This document shows, one piece after another, positions 41,780-52,560 of a stretch of DNA of 64,000 bases. The DNA lies in contig NZ_CP110005.1 of assembly GCF_025947225.1 (NCBI RefSeq), positions 1,860,001 to 1,924,000 on the forward strand, given 5' to 3'. The notes beneath the pieces were generated by a model. It did not search any database, was not told where the DNA came from, and worked only from the letters and a program-made list of their open reading frames with translations. Source of the stretch: Flavobacterium sp. N2270 (GTDB lineage Bacteria; Bacteroidota; Bacteroidia; Flavobacteriales; Flavobacteriaceae). Within the stretch, counting starts at the first letter, position 1. Each line of letters starts with the position of its first letter. A program made the translations under genes and the position numbers.

Positions 41780-41857
41780 TTAAAGTTTTTTTGTTAAATT
41801 TGCAAGGTTTTGGGGTAAAATAAAACCAACACTAAGCCTCATATTAATATTGTTTTT

Positions 41858-42898
41858 ATGAAAGAAGAAATAAAAGCCTACAATAATGTTTTAGAGTTAA
41901 TAGGAAATACACCACTTATTAAACTTAATAATATTACTCAAGGCTTATCTGGTAATTTTTATGCAAAAGTAGAAGCTTTTAATCCAGGTCATTCAACAAA
42001 AGATAGAATTGCATTATATATTATTGAAGAAGCTGAAAAAAGAGGAATTCTTAAACCAGGAGATACAATTATAGAAACTACATCAGGAAATACTGGTTTT
42101 AGTTTAGCTATGGTAAGTATTATAAAAGGTTATGACTGTATTTTAGCAGTAAGTTCAAAATCATCTGCAGATAAAATAGATATGCTTCGCACAATGGGAG
42201 CTAAAGTTTATGTTTGCCCAGCTAATGTTTCAGCAGATGATGAGCGTTCATACTACAATGTTGCTAAAAGATTGCACGAAGAAACTAAAGGATCAGTATA
42301 TATAAATCAATACTTTAACGATTTAAATGTAGATGCTCATTACAACTCTACAGGTCCTGAAATTTGGGAACAAACAAATGGAAAAATTACTCATTTAGTA
42401 GCTTGTAGTGGAACTGGAGGAACTATTTCTGGGACTGCTAGATTTTTAAAAGAACAAAATCCAGATATTCAAATTTTGGGAGTTGATGCATTTGGTTCTG
42501 TTTTGAAAAAATATCATGAAACAAAGGAATTTGATAATGAAGAAATTTATCCTTATCGTATTGAAGGATTAGGTAAAAATTTAATTCCAACTGCTACTGA
42601 TTTTGATATTATCGATAACTTTATGAAAGTCTCAGATGAAGATAGTGCACATACTGCAAGAGAATTAGCAAAAAAAGAAGGCTTGTTTGTGGGTTATACA
42701 TCTGGAGCAGCTTTCCAAGCTATAAAGCAATATGAAGAAGCAGGTACATTTAATGAAAATAGTAATGTTGTTGTTATTTTTCCTGATCATGGTTCTAGAT
42801 ACATGAGTAAAATTTACAGCGACGATTGGATGAGTGAACAAGGATTCTTTGATACTAAGAATAAAGAAGAAGCTCAAAAAATTGAAATTATAAAATAA
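41858..42898 (+). CDS. Cysteine synthase/cystathionine beta-synthase family PLP enzyme
   Basis: The 346-residue protein has the family's [11 protein letters not shown], the PLP lysine K48 in [20 protein letters not shown], and the phosphate loop [10 protein letters not shown]. It forms or uses cysteine/homocysteine by beta-replacement. The sequence resembles the Bacteroidota 'cystathionine beta-synthase' form more than CysK (GHSTKDRI rather than SVKDRI), but no regulatory CBS domain is present. A TAAATTTG element at 41795-41802 may be the promoter. It is a single gene with a strong terminator. Confidence 0.88.
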   Translation: MKEEIKAYNNVLELIGNTPLIKLNNITQGLSGNFYAKVEAFNPGHSTKDRIALYIIEEAEKRGILKPGDTIIETTSGNTGFSLAMVSIIKGYDCILAVSSKSSADKIDMLRTMGAKVYVCPANVSADDERSYYNVAKRLHEETKGSVYINQYFNDLNVDAHYNSTGPEIWEQTNGKITHLVACSGTGGTISGTARFLKEQNPDIQILGVDAFGSVLKKYHETKEFDNEEIYPYRIEGLGKNLIPTATDFDIIDNFMKVSDEDSAHTARELAKKEGLFVGYTSGAAFQAIKQYEEAGTFNENSNVVVIFPDHGSRYMSKIYSDDWMSEQGFFDTKNKEEAQKIEIIK

Positions 42899-42900
42899 TA

Positions 42901-42932
42901 AAAAAAGGGATATTTAAAATATCCCTTTTTTT
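42901..42932 (+). terminator. Rho-independent terminator
   Basis: AAAAAAGGGATATTTTAAATATCCCTTTTTT-type hairpin directly after the PLP enzyme gene. Confidence 0.92.
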
Positions 42933-43007
42933 ATATAGGAAAATAATTATATGCACGCATACTATTTGATAATTCTTTACTATATTTGACAAACAAAATT
43001 TTAAATT

Positions 43008-43958
43008 ATGGAAAAGCCAACTTTAAATTCTCTGCTAAATACAACCTATCCAATAATAATTGCACCTATGTTTTTAGTATCCAATACTAAAATGGTTATT
43101 GAAGGAATGAAAAGTGGTGTTGCGGCTTGTATTCCTGCATTGAATTATAGAACTCTTGAAGAACTAAAAGAAGCTATATATGAGCTAAAAGCAGCAAAGG
43201 TTCCAGGTGGAAGTTTTGGTTTTAATTTAATCGTGAATAAATCAAATATTAAGTATAAAGAACAATTACGAATTCTATGTGAAGAAGGTGTTGACTTTAT
43301 CATTACTTCCTTAGGTAGTCCTGAAGAAACAATAAATGAAGCTCATAAAGCAGGTATAAAAGTGTTTTGTGACGTTACCGACTTAAAGTTTGCTAAAAAA
43401 GTGGAAGAATTAGGTGCTGATGCAATTATTGCTGTTAATAATGAAGCAGGTGGTCATAGAGGAAATATTGCTCCAGAAGTATTAATTAAACAACTTAATG
43501 AAGGAACCTCTTTACCTGTCATATCTGCAGGTGGAGTAGGAAATAAGCAAGAATTAGAAAAAATGTTATCATATGGAGCAATTGGAGTTTCTATTGGAAG
43601 TCCATTCATAGCATCTGTTGAGGCAGGAGTTTCTGACGAATACAAACAAGCTTGTGTTGATTATGGTGCAAAAGACATTGTTATGACCGAACGTATTTCG
43701 GGAACACCATGTACAGTTATTAATACACCTTATGTGCAAAAAATTGGAACAAAACAAACATGGTTAGAGAATCTTTTGAATAAGAATAAAAGTTTAAAAA
43801 AATGGGTTAAAATGATCCGTTTTATGATTGGGACTAGTGCAGTAACAAAAGCTGCTACGCAAGCCACTTATAAAACGGTTTGGGTTGCTGGACCAAGTAT
43901 TCAACATTCTACAGAAATAGGTACTGTAAAAAGTATTGTAGAGAAATTTGTGAAATAA
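43008..43958 (+). CDS. Nitronate monooxygenase-like flavin oxidoreductase
   Basis: The 316-residue protein folds as the TIM-barrel NPD family (2-nitropropane dioxygenase/nitronate monooxygenase). Seen are the N-terminal PIIIAPMFLVSN, the central EAGGHRG with the probable catalytic His, the phosphate-binding VISAGGVG and GAIGVSIGSPF loops. Such FMN enzymes oxidise nitronates, though many family members have unknown substrates. It is a single gene with a TATATTTG element at 42984-42991 before it and a strong terminator after. Confidence 0.85.
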   Translation: MEKPTLNSLLNTTYPIIIAPMFLVSNTKMVIEGMKSGVAACIPALNYRTLEELKEAIYELKAAKVPGGSFGFNLIVNKSNIKYKEQLRILCEEGVDFIITSLGSPEETINEAHKAGIKVFCDVTDLKFAKKVEELGADAIIAVNNEAGGHRGNIAPEVLIKQLNEGTSLPVISAGGVGNKQELEKMLSYGAIGVSIGSPFIASVEAGVSDEYKQACVDYGAKDIVMTERISGTPCTVINTPYVQKIGTKQTWLENLLNKNKSLKKWVKMIRFMIGTSAVTKAATQATYKTVWVAGPSIQHSTEIGTVKSIVEKFVK

Positions 43959-43965
43959 ATGACAC

Positions 43966-43997
43966 AAAAAAAGCCTCAATATTTATTGAGGCTTTTT
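43966..43997. terminator. Bidirectional terminator
   Basis: AAAAAGCCTCAATA TTT ATTGAGGCTTTTT: a strong hairpin between the NPD gene (+) and the CarbopepD gene (-). Confidence 0.92.
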
Positions 43998-44007
43998 CTT
44001 TAAAAAT

Positions 44008-44712
44008 TTATCTAAACCAGTTTCTTACTTTTTGAATTTGTCTTCCAAAGAAAGTACGTTTTTTTTCATAGACAACAATTCCAAATAATAAATCGCCTAA
44101 ATCAGCTTCTATCATTTCAATTTTGAAATTATTTTTTTTAATTTCAGAAAGAGTAATTTTTTTCTCAATAGTTTCATAGCCAACATATTGAAATTGCAAG
44201 GTAAAGTTGTTTTCTATTTCTATTTCAAAATTTCCATCAAAATCACTTGTCGTTCGGATAGTAGTTTCTTTTAAAACAATATTAACACCAGGTAATGTAC
44301 CAAGTTTATCATAAACAACACCTTTTATTTTATGTGGTAAGTTTGATTTTATGATTGTATCGTTAACTGAAATACTTTTAGTATCAGTTTGAATAGTATC
44401 TTGTTTGATTTGAGCAAAAGCATTTTGAGTTCCTATTCCAATAAAACTAATTGCAGTTGTGAAAATAACAGACCAATAAGATGATTTTTTATTTTGAACA
44501 ATTAAATTTCTATTTAATTGGGTGTTTAAAAAGCGTCCGCATGTATTTTTCTCTTTATTTAAATGCAGAATAATTTCTTTATCGGTTGCTTTTGTAAAGT
44601 CAAAAACAATTTTTTTACAAGAACCGCAAAATCTTCCTTTTTCTTCAGGAGTCATTGCTTCCCAATTTTCATGGCAAGGTTCTGGAATATAAATATTTAC
44701 TTTTTTAGACAT
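44008..44712 (-). CDS. Membrane-anchored carboxypeptidase-like regulatory domain protein
   Basis: The 234-residue protein starts with a small Cys-rich domain (IPEPCHENWEAM, GRFCGSCKKIVFDFT), then a membrane segment (about residues 76-97), then a carboxypeptidase-like regulatory domain (KIKGVVYDKLGTLPGVNIVLK, TSDFDGNFEIEI). The cysteine set C13, C29, C32 and C58 resembles a zinc ribbon in the cytoplasm, with the beta-sandwich on the periplasmic side. This layout recurs in Bacteroidota without a known function. It starts 4 bases before the stop of the gene upstream, a likely operon with the glutaminyl cyclase. Confidence 0.75.
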   Translation of the reverse strand: MSKKVNIYIPEPCHENWEAMTPEEKGRFCGSCKKIVFDFTKATDKEIILHLNKEKNTCGRFLNTQLNRNLIVQNKKSSYWSVIFTTAISFIGIGTQNAFAQIKQDTIQTDTKSISVNDTIIKSNLPHKIKGVVYDKLGTLPGVNIVLKETTIRTTSDFDGNFEIEIENNFTLQFQYVGYETIEKKITLSEIKKNNFKIEMIEADLGDLLFGIVVYEKKRTFFGRQIQKVRNWFR

Positions 44713-44715
44713 TAA

Positions 44716-45789
44716 TTACTCAACAGTTATTTCAAAAACTTTATCCCAATTTTTACCTGTAACAAAAACCGTTTTTGTTTTAGGATTATACGCTATTCCA
44801 TTTAAAACATCAATATCTGGATGTTGTGTAACTTTACTTTTTAAATCACTTAAGTTGATGATGTTTTCAACAGCTCCATTTTTAGGATTGATTATTGCAA
44901 TTGCATCACGACCGTAAACATTAGCCCATATTTTACCGTCAATCCATTCAAGTTCGTTTACGGCTTCAATTTTACTAGCATTGGTATAAATATTTATATA
45001 ATCAATTTCTTCTAAGGTTTCTGGATCTAAAATGTATATTTTTTCTGTTCCATTACTCATGTAAAGGTTTTTACCATCATTAGTTAAACCCCAACCTTCC
45101 ATATTTTTAAAATACTTGAATGTCTTTGTTTTTTCAAAAGTATCAGCGTTATACACATAACCTTCGTTGTTTTTATAAGTCAGCTGATACACTTTATTAT
45201 TCAAAATAGTAATTCCTTCACCAAAATATTGCATACCAAGTTCTACTTTTTTATAAACTTCACCTGTTTTATAATTGGTTTTACGCAAACTAGAAATTCC
45301 TCTTTTTCCAGTTCCGCTTCCAGCACCGTTTCCTGTTCCTTCAATTAAAGTATCTCTATAAAATTCAAATCCTTGTGTGTAGGCTGCAATATCGTGAGGA
45401 TAGGTATTGATTATTTTATAAGTCAATAATTTAGGAGCATCTTGAGCCACAACCGTAAAATTTGTTTCAATTTCAGCAGTATCGTTTTCAAAATACACTT
45501 TGGCTTTTATAAGATGCCAGCCTAATTTTTCGTTTTCAAAACTATAATGCAATTTGTTGTTTCCAACGCTTGTTCCAATAGATTTATTATTTAAAATATA
45601 GTTTACCGAATCTATTTTCTTTGCTTTTTCGTTTTTTAAAACAAAATCGGCTGACTCATTTGGCTGATAAACTTGTTTTAAAACAGAAGTATCAATAGAA
45701 AATAAATTATTTTTTTCATTTTTATCGCCCTCACAAGAACCGATTAGTAAACTTAATGTTATGATAGTTAGTGACTTAATATGTAACAT
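44716..45789 (-). CDS. Glutaminyl-peptide cyclotransferase (lipoprotein)
   Basis: The true start is the ATG at 45789; the frame reaches 45933 but that part overlaps the SRP RNA gene and its promoter. The 357-residue product has a lipoprotein signal (SLTIITLSLLIGSC), a small N-terminal domain, and a five-bladed propeller of the plant/bacterial glutaminyl cyclase type (YPHDIAAYTQGFEFYRD, LIEGTGNGAGSG, GEGITILNNKVYQLTYK, NELEWIDGKIWANVYGRD). It turns N-terminal Gln of exported proteins into pyroglutamate, which fits the many exported proteins here whose mature form starts with Gln. It is followed at once by the CarbopepD gene. Confidence 0.9.
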   Translation of the reverse strand: MLHIKSLTIITLSLLIGSCEGDKNEKNNLFSIDTSVLKQVYQPNESADFVLKNEKAKKIDSVNYILNNKSIGTSVGNNKLHYSFENEKLGWHLIKAKVYFENDTAEIETNFTVVAQDAPKLLTYKIINTYPHDIAAYTQGFEFYRDTLIEGTGNGAGSGTGKRGISSLRKTNYKTGEVYKKVELGMQYFGEGITILNNKVYQLTYKNNEGYVYNADTFEKTKTFKYFKNMEGWGLTNDGKNLYMSNGTEKIYILDPETLEEIDYINIYTNASKIEAVNELEWIDGKIWANVYGRDAIAIINPKNGAVENIINLSDLKSKVTQHPDIDVLNGIAYNPKTKTVFVTGKNWDKVFEITVE

Positions 45790-45844
45790 GTTTTTTATAA
45801 TTTGATAACACAATATACAACGAATTTTAAAACAAACAATTGCC

Positions 45845-45874
45845 TTGCAAAAATATAAAATGTTTGTATATTTG
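45845..45874 (+). promoter_or_regulatory. SRP RNA promoter
   Basis: TTG (45845-45847), 19 bases, TATATTTG (45867-45874), followed by CACCGGC. Same spacing and start region as the rRNA promoters. Confidence 0.85.
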
Positions 45875-45878
45875 CACC

Positions 45879-45972
45879 GGCAAGTCCTACACGACCAGCT
45901 CCTGCAGAATCCCCCAGGGTGGGAACGCAGCAAGGGTAAGCGGTTGTAGCGGTGCGATGTAGGTCGCTTGCC
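45879..45972 (+). ncRNA. ffs: Signal recognition particle RNA (small bacterial type)
   Basis: The ends GGCAAG and CTTGCC pair. The central part contains CCCCAGGGTGGGAACGCAGCAAGGGTAAGCGG, the conserved SRP helix 8 with the GGAA-type tetraloop that binds Ffh. Length is about 94. It is transcribed toward the dipeptide epimerase gene from its own promoter, and its 5' side overlaps the upstream region of the glutaminyl cyclase gene on the other strand. Confidence 0.93.
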
Positions 45973-45990
45973 ATTTTTTTTAAATATTTG

Positions 45991-46016
45991 ATCTCCCTTT
46001 GCGGAGATTTTTTATT
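45991..46016 (+). terminator. Terminator after the SRP RNA
   Basis: ATCTCC CTTTGC GGAGAT TTTTTA: hairpin with a T-run, 19 bases after the RNA. Confidence 0.7.
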
Positions 46017-46036
46017 TTTATACCAATTCCTTTTCT

Positions 46037-47029
46037 ATGAAATTACATTGGCAAATTGTTCGTTTAGAATTAAAAGAAACATTTTCAATTAGTTATGGAG
46101 ATTATTCTTTTAGAGAAGCATTAATTGTTTCCTTAAGTTCTCATAATGAAAAAGGTTATGGTGAATGTTCATCTATAGATTATTATAATATTAATCTTAC
46201 TGATTTTGTTCAAAAGCTAACACAAATTCAAACTAAAATAGAACAAGAATCGATTAATCATCCTACTGAATTTTATCTTTTCTTAGAATCTTTAAACTTG
46301 CATTCTTTTTTGCGTTCGGCTTTAGATTGTGCCTATTGGGATTTATTTGGAAAACTAGAAAAGAAAAGTTTTTTAGAACTGAATTCTATTTCTTATCATA
46401 AATTACCTGAATCGTCTATAACAATAAGTATAGATTCGATTGAAAATCAAATTAAAAAGATAGAAAAATCGACCTGGAACAATTTTAAAGTAAAATGCAA
46501 TCATTTTAATGAATTGGAATTAAGTTCATTACTTGGTTTAGACAAAAACATTGCATTAGATGCAAATTGTAGTTTTTCAATTGAAGATTGTCATTTTATT
46601 GAAAAGAGTGAATTTTCAAGTCAATTTACTTATATAGAACAACCATTGGAAATCAATAGTTTTAATACTCTTAATGCGAATACATATCCAAATTGGATGG
46701 CCGATGAAGATTGTCAAGACGAAACTTCCATTTCAAAATTAAAAAACCATTACAGTACTTTAAATTTGAAATTGGTTAAAATTGGCGGATTAACTCCAGC
46801 ATTACAATTTATTAAGACAGCCAAAGTAAATGATTTTAAAATTATGATAGGCTGTATGACCGAATCTACAGTTGGAATTTCAGCTGGAATTGCTTTAACT
46901 CCATTTGTTGATTATGTTGATTTAGATGGCGCTAATTTAATTTCTAACGATATTGCTTTTGGAAGTTTTATAAATAATGGAAAAGTTATTATTTCAGAAA
47001 AACCGGGCTTAGGAATTTCTATTAAATAG
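46037..47029 (+). CDS. Enolase-superfamily enzyme, dipeptide epimerase-like
   Basis: The 330-residue protein has the residues of the muconate-lactonising subgroup: KVK at 151-153 (catalytic Lys), D175, E201 and D223 as metal ligands, and K248 in LVKIGG. The C-terminal block MIGCMTESTVGISAG and DYVDLDGANL is that of L-Ala-D/L-Glu epimerases, which act in recycling cell-wall peptides. o-Succinylbenzoate synthase (menC) shares the fold and cannot be fully ruled out, but the GCMTEST block argues against it. It is a single gene, with the SDR gene 50 bases downstream. Confidence 0.8.
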   Translation: MKLHWQIVRLELKETFSISYGDYSFREALIVSLSSHNEKGYGECSSIDYYNINLTDFVQKLTQIQTKIEQESINHPTEFYLFLESLNLHSFLRSALDCAYWDLFGKLEKKSFLELNSISYHKLPESSITISIDSIENQIKKIEKSTWNNFKVKCNHFNELELSSLLGLDKNIALDANCSFSIEDCHFIEKSEFSSQFTYIEQPLEINSFNTLNANTYPNWMADEDCQDETSISKLKNHYSTLNLKLVKIGGLTPALQFIKTAKVNDFKIMIGCMTESTVGISAGIALTPFVDYVDLDGANLISNDIAFGSFINNGKVIISEKPGLGISIK

Positions 47030-47078
47030 TTTTATAAAGTCTTTAAAAGACTGTATTTTTACATCATAATTTTTTTTA

Positions 47079-47882
47079 ATGAGCAAAGTAATATTTATAA
47101 CAGGCGCTTCTTCTGGAATAGGAAAAGCAATTGGCGAGTTTTTACATCATAAGAACTTTAAAGTATATGGAACGAGTAGAAACCCTGAACGAATTGAAAA
47201 CTCACTCTTTCCATTAGTTAAGCTTGATGTTCGAAATGTTGAATCTATTCAATTGGCTGTTGCCGAAATTTTATCTAAAGAAGATAGAATTGACGTTGTG
47301 ATTAATAATGCTGGTGTTGGGATAACCGGACCATTAGAAGAAATTCCAACTGAAGAAATTAAAAATAACTTCGAAACCAATCTTTTTGGACCTATTGAAG
47401 TAATGAAAGCTGTTTTACCACAAATGCGCAAGCAAAAAAAAGGTTTAATTATTAATATTACTTCTATTGCAGGCTATATGGGATTACCTTATAGAAGTGT
47501 TTATTCTGCTTCAAAAGGAGCTTTAGAGTTAATTACAGAAGCACTAAGCATGGAAGTAAAAGAATTTGGAATAAACATTACAAACGTTGCTCCAGGAGAT
47601 TTTGCAACAAATATTGCTGCGGGAAGATATCATGCACCACTTGTAAAAGGATCTGATTATGAAAAATCATATGGAACTACTTTACAAATGATGGATGAAC
47701 ATGTAGATGGCGGAAGTAATCCAAATGACATGGCAGAAGCTATTTTTAAAGTGATTAATGCTCAAAATCCTAAAATACATTATAAAGTAGGAGCTTTTAT
47801 GCAAAAGTTTTCTATTGTATTAAAAAGAATTTTACCTGATACTGTTTATGAAAAGATGCTAATGAACCATTATAAGTTGTAA
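47079..47882 (+). CDS. Short-chain dehydrogenase/reductase
   Basis: The 267-residue protein has the SDR cofactor motif TGASSGIGKAIG (8-19), NNAGVG, and the catalytic triad S129, Y142 and K146 (YSASK). Substrate and NAD/NADP preference cannot be told. Four bases separate it from the next gene, so the two form an operon. Confidence 0.92.
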   Translation: MSKVIFITGASSGIGKAIGEFLHHKNFKVYGTSRNPERIENSLFPLVKLDVRNVESIQLAVAEILSKEDRIDVVINNAGVGITGPLEEIPTEEIKNNFETNLFGPIEVMKAVLPQMRKQKKGLIINITSIAGYMGLPYRSVYSASKGALELITEALSMEVKEFGINITNVAPGDFATNIAAGRYHAPLVKGSDYEKSYGTTLQMMDEHVDGGSNPNDMAEAIFKVINAQNPKIHYKVGAFMQKFSIVLKRILPDTVYEKMLMNHYKL

Positions 47883-47886
47883 GAAA

Positions 47887-48531
47887 ATGAAAAAAAGATT
47901 ACTTTATTCCTTGTTTTTTATTTCAAGTATCATTTTTGCTCAAGAAGCTCCAAATGATTCTATTTCTAAATCTAAAGTTATTTTTGATTTTGCGGGAGGT
48001 CTTTCTAGTAGAATTGGAAAGGCTGAAAAGACTAATGATTTTATTTTGGATAATAAGATTAACGCTTCTAGAAATGCTTATTTTATAGAGTCTTCTTTAT
48101 TATTTCAAATAGCTCCAAATTCCGAACATTATTTTGGTTTTAAATACAATAATTTTTTTGATTATATAAATCAAAATAAGTTGTCTATTTCTTTTTATGG
48201 AGTTTCTTATTTGTATTCTAAAGAATTTAAATCAAAAGACAATTTTAATTTAGATTTCTCATTGGGTTACATTTCTTATAGAGATAAAGAATATTTTTTT
48301 GATGGATATACGATAAAAGGTGGAAATATTGGAGTTAGATCAAGTGTTTCTTATCTTTTAAAAATTACTGAAGGTGTATATTCTGGTCCAAAATTAGGTT
48401 TGCAATTTGGTAGTATTAAAGATTTTACTGTAGAGAATAAAACAAATAGTTCACAATCTATAAACCTTAAAGGTGTTTCAGAAAGTGTTTCTAACTTTGA
48501 TTTCGGATTGGTATTAAGAATAAGTTTATAA
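47887..48531 (+). CDS. Predicted outer-membrane beta-barrel protein
   Basis: The 214-residue protein has a signal peptide (YSLFFISSIIFAQE) and then alternating beta-strands with aromatic residues (YFGFKYNNFFDY, ISFYGVSYLYSKEF, FNLDFSLGYISY), ending in FGLVLRISL with strand-like periodicity. This is the pattern of a small outer-membrane barrel. No further family is recognised. It follows the SDR gene by four bases; the link between them is unclear. Confidence 0.7.
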   Translation: MKKRLLYSLFFISSIIFAQEAPNDSISKSKVIFDFAGGLSSRIGKAEKTNDFILDNKINASRNAYFIESSLLFQIAPNSEHYFGFKYNNFFDYINQNKLSISFYGVSYLYSKEFKSKDNFNLDFSLGYISYRDKEYFFDGYTIKGGNIGVRSSVSYLLKITEGVYSGPKLGLQFGSIKDFTVENKTNSSQSINLKGVSESVSNFDFGLVLRISL

Positions 48532-48564
48532 TTCTTTTTATTATTAATATTACTTTTGAAATTG

Positions 48565-48572
48565 TATTTTTG
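48565..48572 (+). promoter_or_regulatory. Putative -7 element for fsa
   Basis: TATTTTTG fits TAnnTTTG and lies 37 bases before the ATG. The -33 region is poor. Confidence 0.4.
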
Positions 48573-48609
48573 CAAAACAAACAACACACATAAACTTAAA
48601 TAAAAGAAA

Positions 48610-49266
48610 ATGAAATTTTTTATTGACACAGCTAATTTAGAGCAAATTAAAGAAGCGCAAGCTTTAGGAGTATTAGACGGAGTTACTACAAATCCATCAT
48701 TAATGGCTAAAGAAGGTATTACAGGTAAAAATAACATATTAAAACATTATGTCGATATTTGTAACATTGTAGATGGAGATGTTAGTGCTGAGGTTAATGC
48801 TATGGATCTTGAAGGAATGATTAGAGAAGGTGAGGAGTTGGCAGATTTACACGAGCAAATTGTAGTAAAATTACCAATGACTGCTGAAGGTATTAAGGCT
48901 TGTAAATATTTTTCTGATAAAGGAATTAAAACAAATGTTACCTTGATTTTTTCTGCAGGACAAGCTTTATTAGCGGCAAAAGCAGGAGCAACTTATTGTT
49001 CACCATTCTTAGGAAGGTTAGATGATATTTCAACTGATGGTTTAAACTTAATTGATGAAATTCGTCAAATTTATGATAACTATGCTTTTGAAACTCAAAT
49101 ATTAGCTGCTTCTGTTCGTCATACAATGCACGTAGTTAATTGTGCTAAAATTGGAGCAGATGTTATGACTGGCCCATTATCGTCTATTCAAGGGTTATTA
49201 AAACACCCTTTAACAGACATTGGTATTGCTCAGTTTATTGCTGATTTTGAAAAAGGAAATAAGTAA
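48610..49266 (+). CDS. fsa: Fructose-6-phosphate aldolase / transaldolase-like
   Basis: The 218-residue protein is a small class I aldolase with the Schiff-base lysine K87 in VVKLPMT, and the N-terminal [14 protein letters not shown] and [13 protein letters not shown] of the FSA/TalC group. It may act as transaldolase in the pentose phosphate pathway or as fructose-6-phosphate aldolase; sequence alone does not decide. It is a single gene with a strong terminator. Confidence 0.88.
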   Translation: MKFFIDTANLEQIKEAQALGVLDGVTTNPSLMAKEGITGKNNILKHYVDICNIVDGDVSAEVNAMDLEGMIREGEELADLHEQIVVKLPMTAEGIKACKYFSDKGIKTNVTLIFSAGQALLAAKAGATYCSPFLGRLDDISTDGLNLIDEIRQIYDNYAFETQILAASVRHTMHVVNCAKIGADVMTGPLSSIQGLLKHPLTDIGIAQFIADFEKGNK

Positions 49267-49281
49267 TTTCAAATTACATAT

Positions 49282-49319
49282 AAAAAAAGAGCCATTTCAT
49301 TGAAATGGCTCTTTTTTTA
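49282..49319. terminator. Bidirectional terminator
   Basis: AAAAAAAGAGCCATTTCA TTGAAATGGCTCTTTTTTT: a long stem between fsa (+) and the TlpA-like gene (-). Confidence 0.92.
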
Positions 49320-49331
49320 TATGCTTTATAA

Positions 49332-50729
49332 TTATTTTAAATCATTTTCAAAATTTACGTCAAATAAATTTGAAAAACCTTTTTTAATGGTTCCATTTTT
49401 ATCAAGAATGATAGTTCTATGAATTTTTGTTATAACCCAAAGTTTTTTAATATCTTGAAAATTTGTTGATTTTAATTCAGTAATATCAGTTAAATTATTG
49501 TTTTTTAAAGTTTTCTTCCAATTTTCATTTGTATCATCAACATTTATAGCTATGAAATTTACTTCAGGAAATTTCTTTTTAAACTCTCTAACTCGCTTGT
49601 GAGCAGACTTTAAATGGGAGTCAGCATGCGAAGTCCAAAAGAAAATGACTGTTTCTTTATTTGAAGTTAAGTCATCAAGTAATATTGGTTTTAAATCTTT
49701 ATCAATTAATTCAACATTCGGAAGTTTTTTACCAATATTTAAATTTTTAACGGAGTTATATATTTCTGTAACTTCTTTTTGTTGCTCTTTATCGGTAGAT
49801 AATTTTAAATATTTATCAATAAAGGTTTTGTTATTGTACATGTTTTGATCTTCTAATAAATACATGTATGCAATATTATTTAAAACAGCATTTTTAGTTT
49901 TTTGATTTTTTATAAGCGTGTCAGCAATGCTTAATTTAATGATATTATTCTCTAAAGACATCTCATCAAAAGCACCTTTGTTTTTATCATAAGATACATT
50001 ACTCAACATTATGTTTACATATTTTATAAAAGGAGAAAAATTGGTAAACTGAATATTATTATAATCAATTTTTTTTCTGTAATCATAAAATTCTTTTGGT
50101 AAAAGACTTGAAACATCATCGCCAGTTTTAAATTTATGAGCGTAAGGATATAATTCTTTCTTGTAATAATGATTAAAATCGATACCCGCTTCTGCAATTA
50201 CGTCAAAACCTTCACTCCAGCCAATTTCTGTTTTTCTTTTTAAATAATTAGACTTTCTAATTCTATATGTAGAATCAACATTTTTTGTAAAAGATTTATA
50301 ATCTCTATCTAAAACATCATATAATTCAGATCTTTCTTGTTCATTTTTTAAATATAAATCAATTAAAAAATTATTTTTTTCATCTCCTCTTCCGCAAAAA
50401 GCTATAGAATTATCAAAATCTAATGAGTTTAAGCGAACCATAATGCTATCATTCTTATCAAAATAAACATATTGATATTCAGGTAGATGTTTAAAAGTGT
50501 ATAGACCTGGTGTAAGCGAATCAAATTTATGTAAAAAACGATTATCCTTATCTAAGAAAATTGTGTCTATGACTTTATCATCTTTTAAAAATAAGACAAA
50601 ATTATTTTGAGGGTTAATAATTTCACCGCCAAAATAGGCCTCAAAATTATCTCCATCAAAAGTTCTTTCACAAGACGTTAATGATAAAAAGAAAACCGGT
50701 AAAGAAATTAAAAAGTATTTTTTAAACAT
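49332..50729 (-). CDS. TlpA-like lipoprotein without catalytic cysteines
   Basis: The 465-residue protein has a lipoprotein signal (VFFLSLTSC). A long N-terminal region of about 320 residues resembles the domain that precedes thioredoxin modules in Bacteroidota TlpA-like proteins. Residues about 335-465 form a thioredoxin fold (GKKLPNVELIDKDLKPILL, ETVIFFWTSHADSH, FIAINVDDTNENWKK). Where TlpA has WCGPC, this protein has HADSH (368-372), with Ala and His in place of both cysteines. Redox activity is thus unlikely; binding or chaperone roles are possible. It is a single gene. Confidence 0.8.
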   Translation of the reverse strand: MFKKYFLISLPVFFLSLTSCERTFDGDNFEAYFGGEIINPQNNFVLFLKDDKVIDTIFLDKDNRFLHKFDSLTPGLYTFKHLPEYQYVYFDKNDSIMVRLNSLDFDNSIAFCGRGDEKNNFLIDLYLKNEQERSELYDVLDRDYKSFTKNVDSTYRIRKSNYLKRKTEIGWSEGFDVIAEAGIDFNHYYKKELYPYAHKFKTGDDVSSLLPKEFYDYRKKIDYNNIQFTNFSPFIKYVNIMLSNVSYDKNKGAFDEMSLENNIIKLSIADTLIKNQKTKNAVLNNIAYMYLLEDQNMYNNKTFIDKYLKLSTDKEQQKEVTEIYNSVKNLNIGKKLPNVELIDKDLKPILLDDLTSNKETVIFFWTSHADSHLKSAHKRVREFKKKFPEVNFIAINVDDTNENWKKTLKNNNLTDITELKSTNFQDIKKLWVITKIHRTIILDKNGTIKKGFSNLFDVNFENDLK

Positions 50730-50806
50730 GTAGGGCTATTTTTCTAAAACAAAAATATTAGTTTATAATGAGAGTGCTTGTTAATGGAGCGTTAAATTAA
50801 TTGTAA

Positions 50807-52492
<1,686 letters not shown>

Positions 52493-52513
52493 ATCATACT
52501 AAACAATACAAAT

Positions 52514-52545
52514 AAAAAAAATCCCTGCATTGCAGGGATTTTTTT
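52514..52545. terminator. Bidirectional terminator
   Basis: AAAAAATCCCTGCA TTGCAGGGATTTTTT: a strong hairpin between the ABC-F (+) and OmpA (-) genes. Confidence 0.92.
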
Positions 52546-52560
52546 ATTTATTATTCACAA

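Noticed and set aside
45790..45933. N-terminal extension of the glutaminyl cyclase
   Set aside because: This part overlaps the SRP RNA gene and its promoter on the other strand; the lipoprotein signal begins at 45789.
46037..47029. menC (o-succinylbenzoate synthase) for the enolase-superfamily gene
   Set aside because: The C-terminal GCMTEST and DYVDLDGANL blocks fit dipeptide epimerases better, although the menE gene elsewhere made menC tempting.
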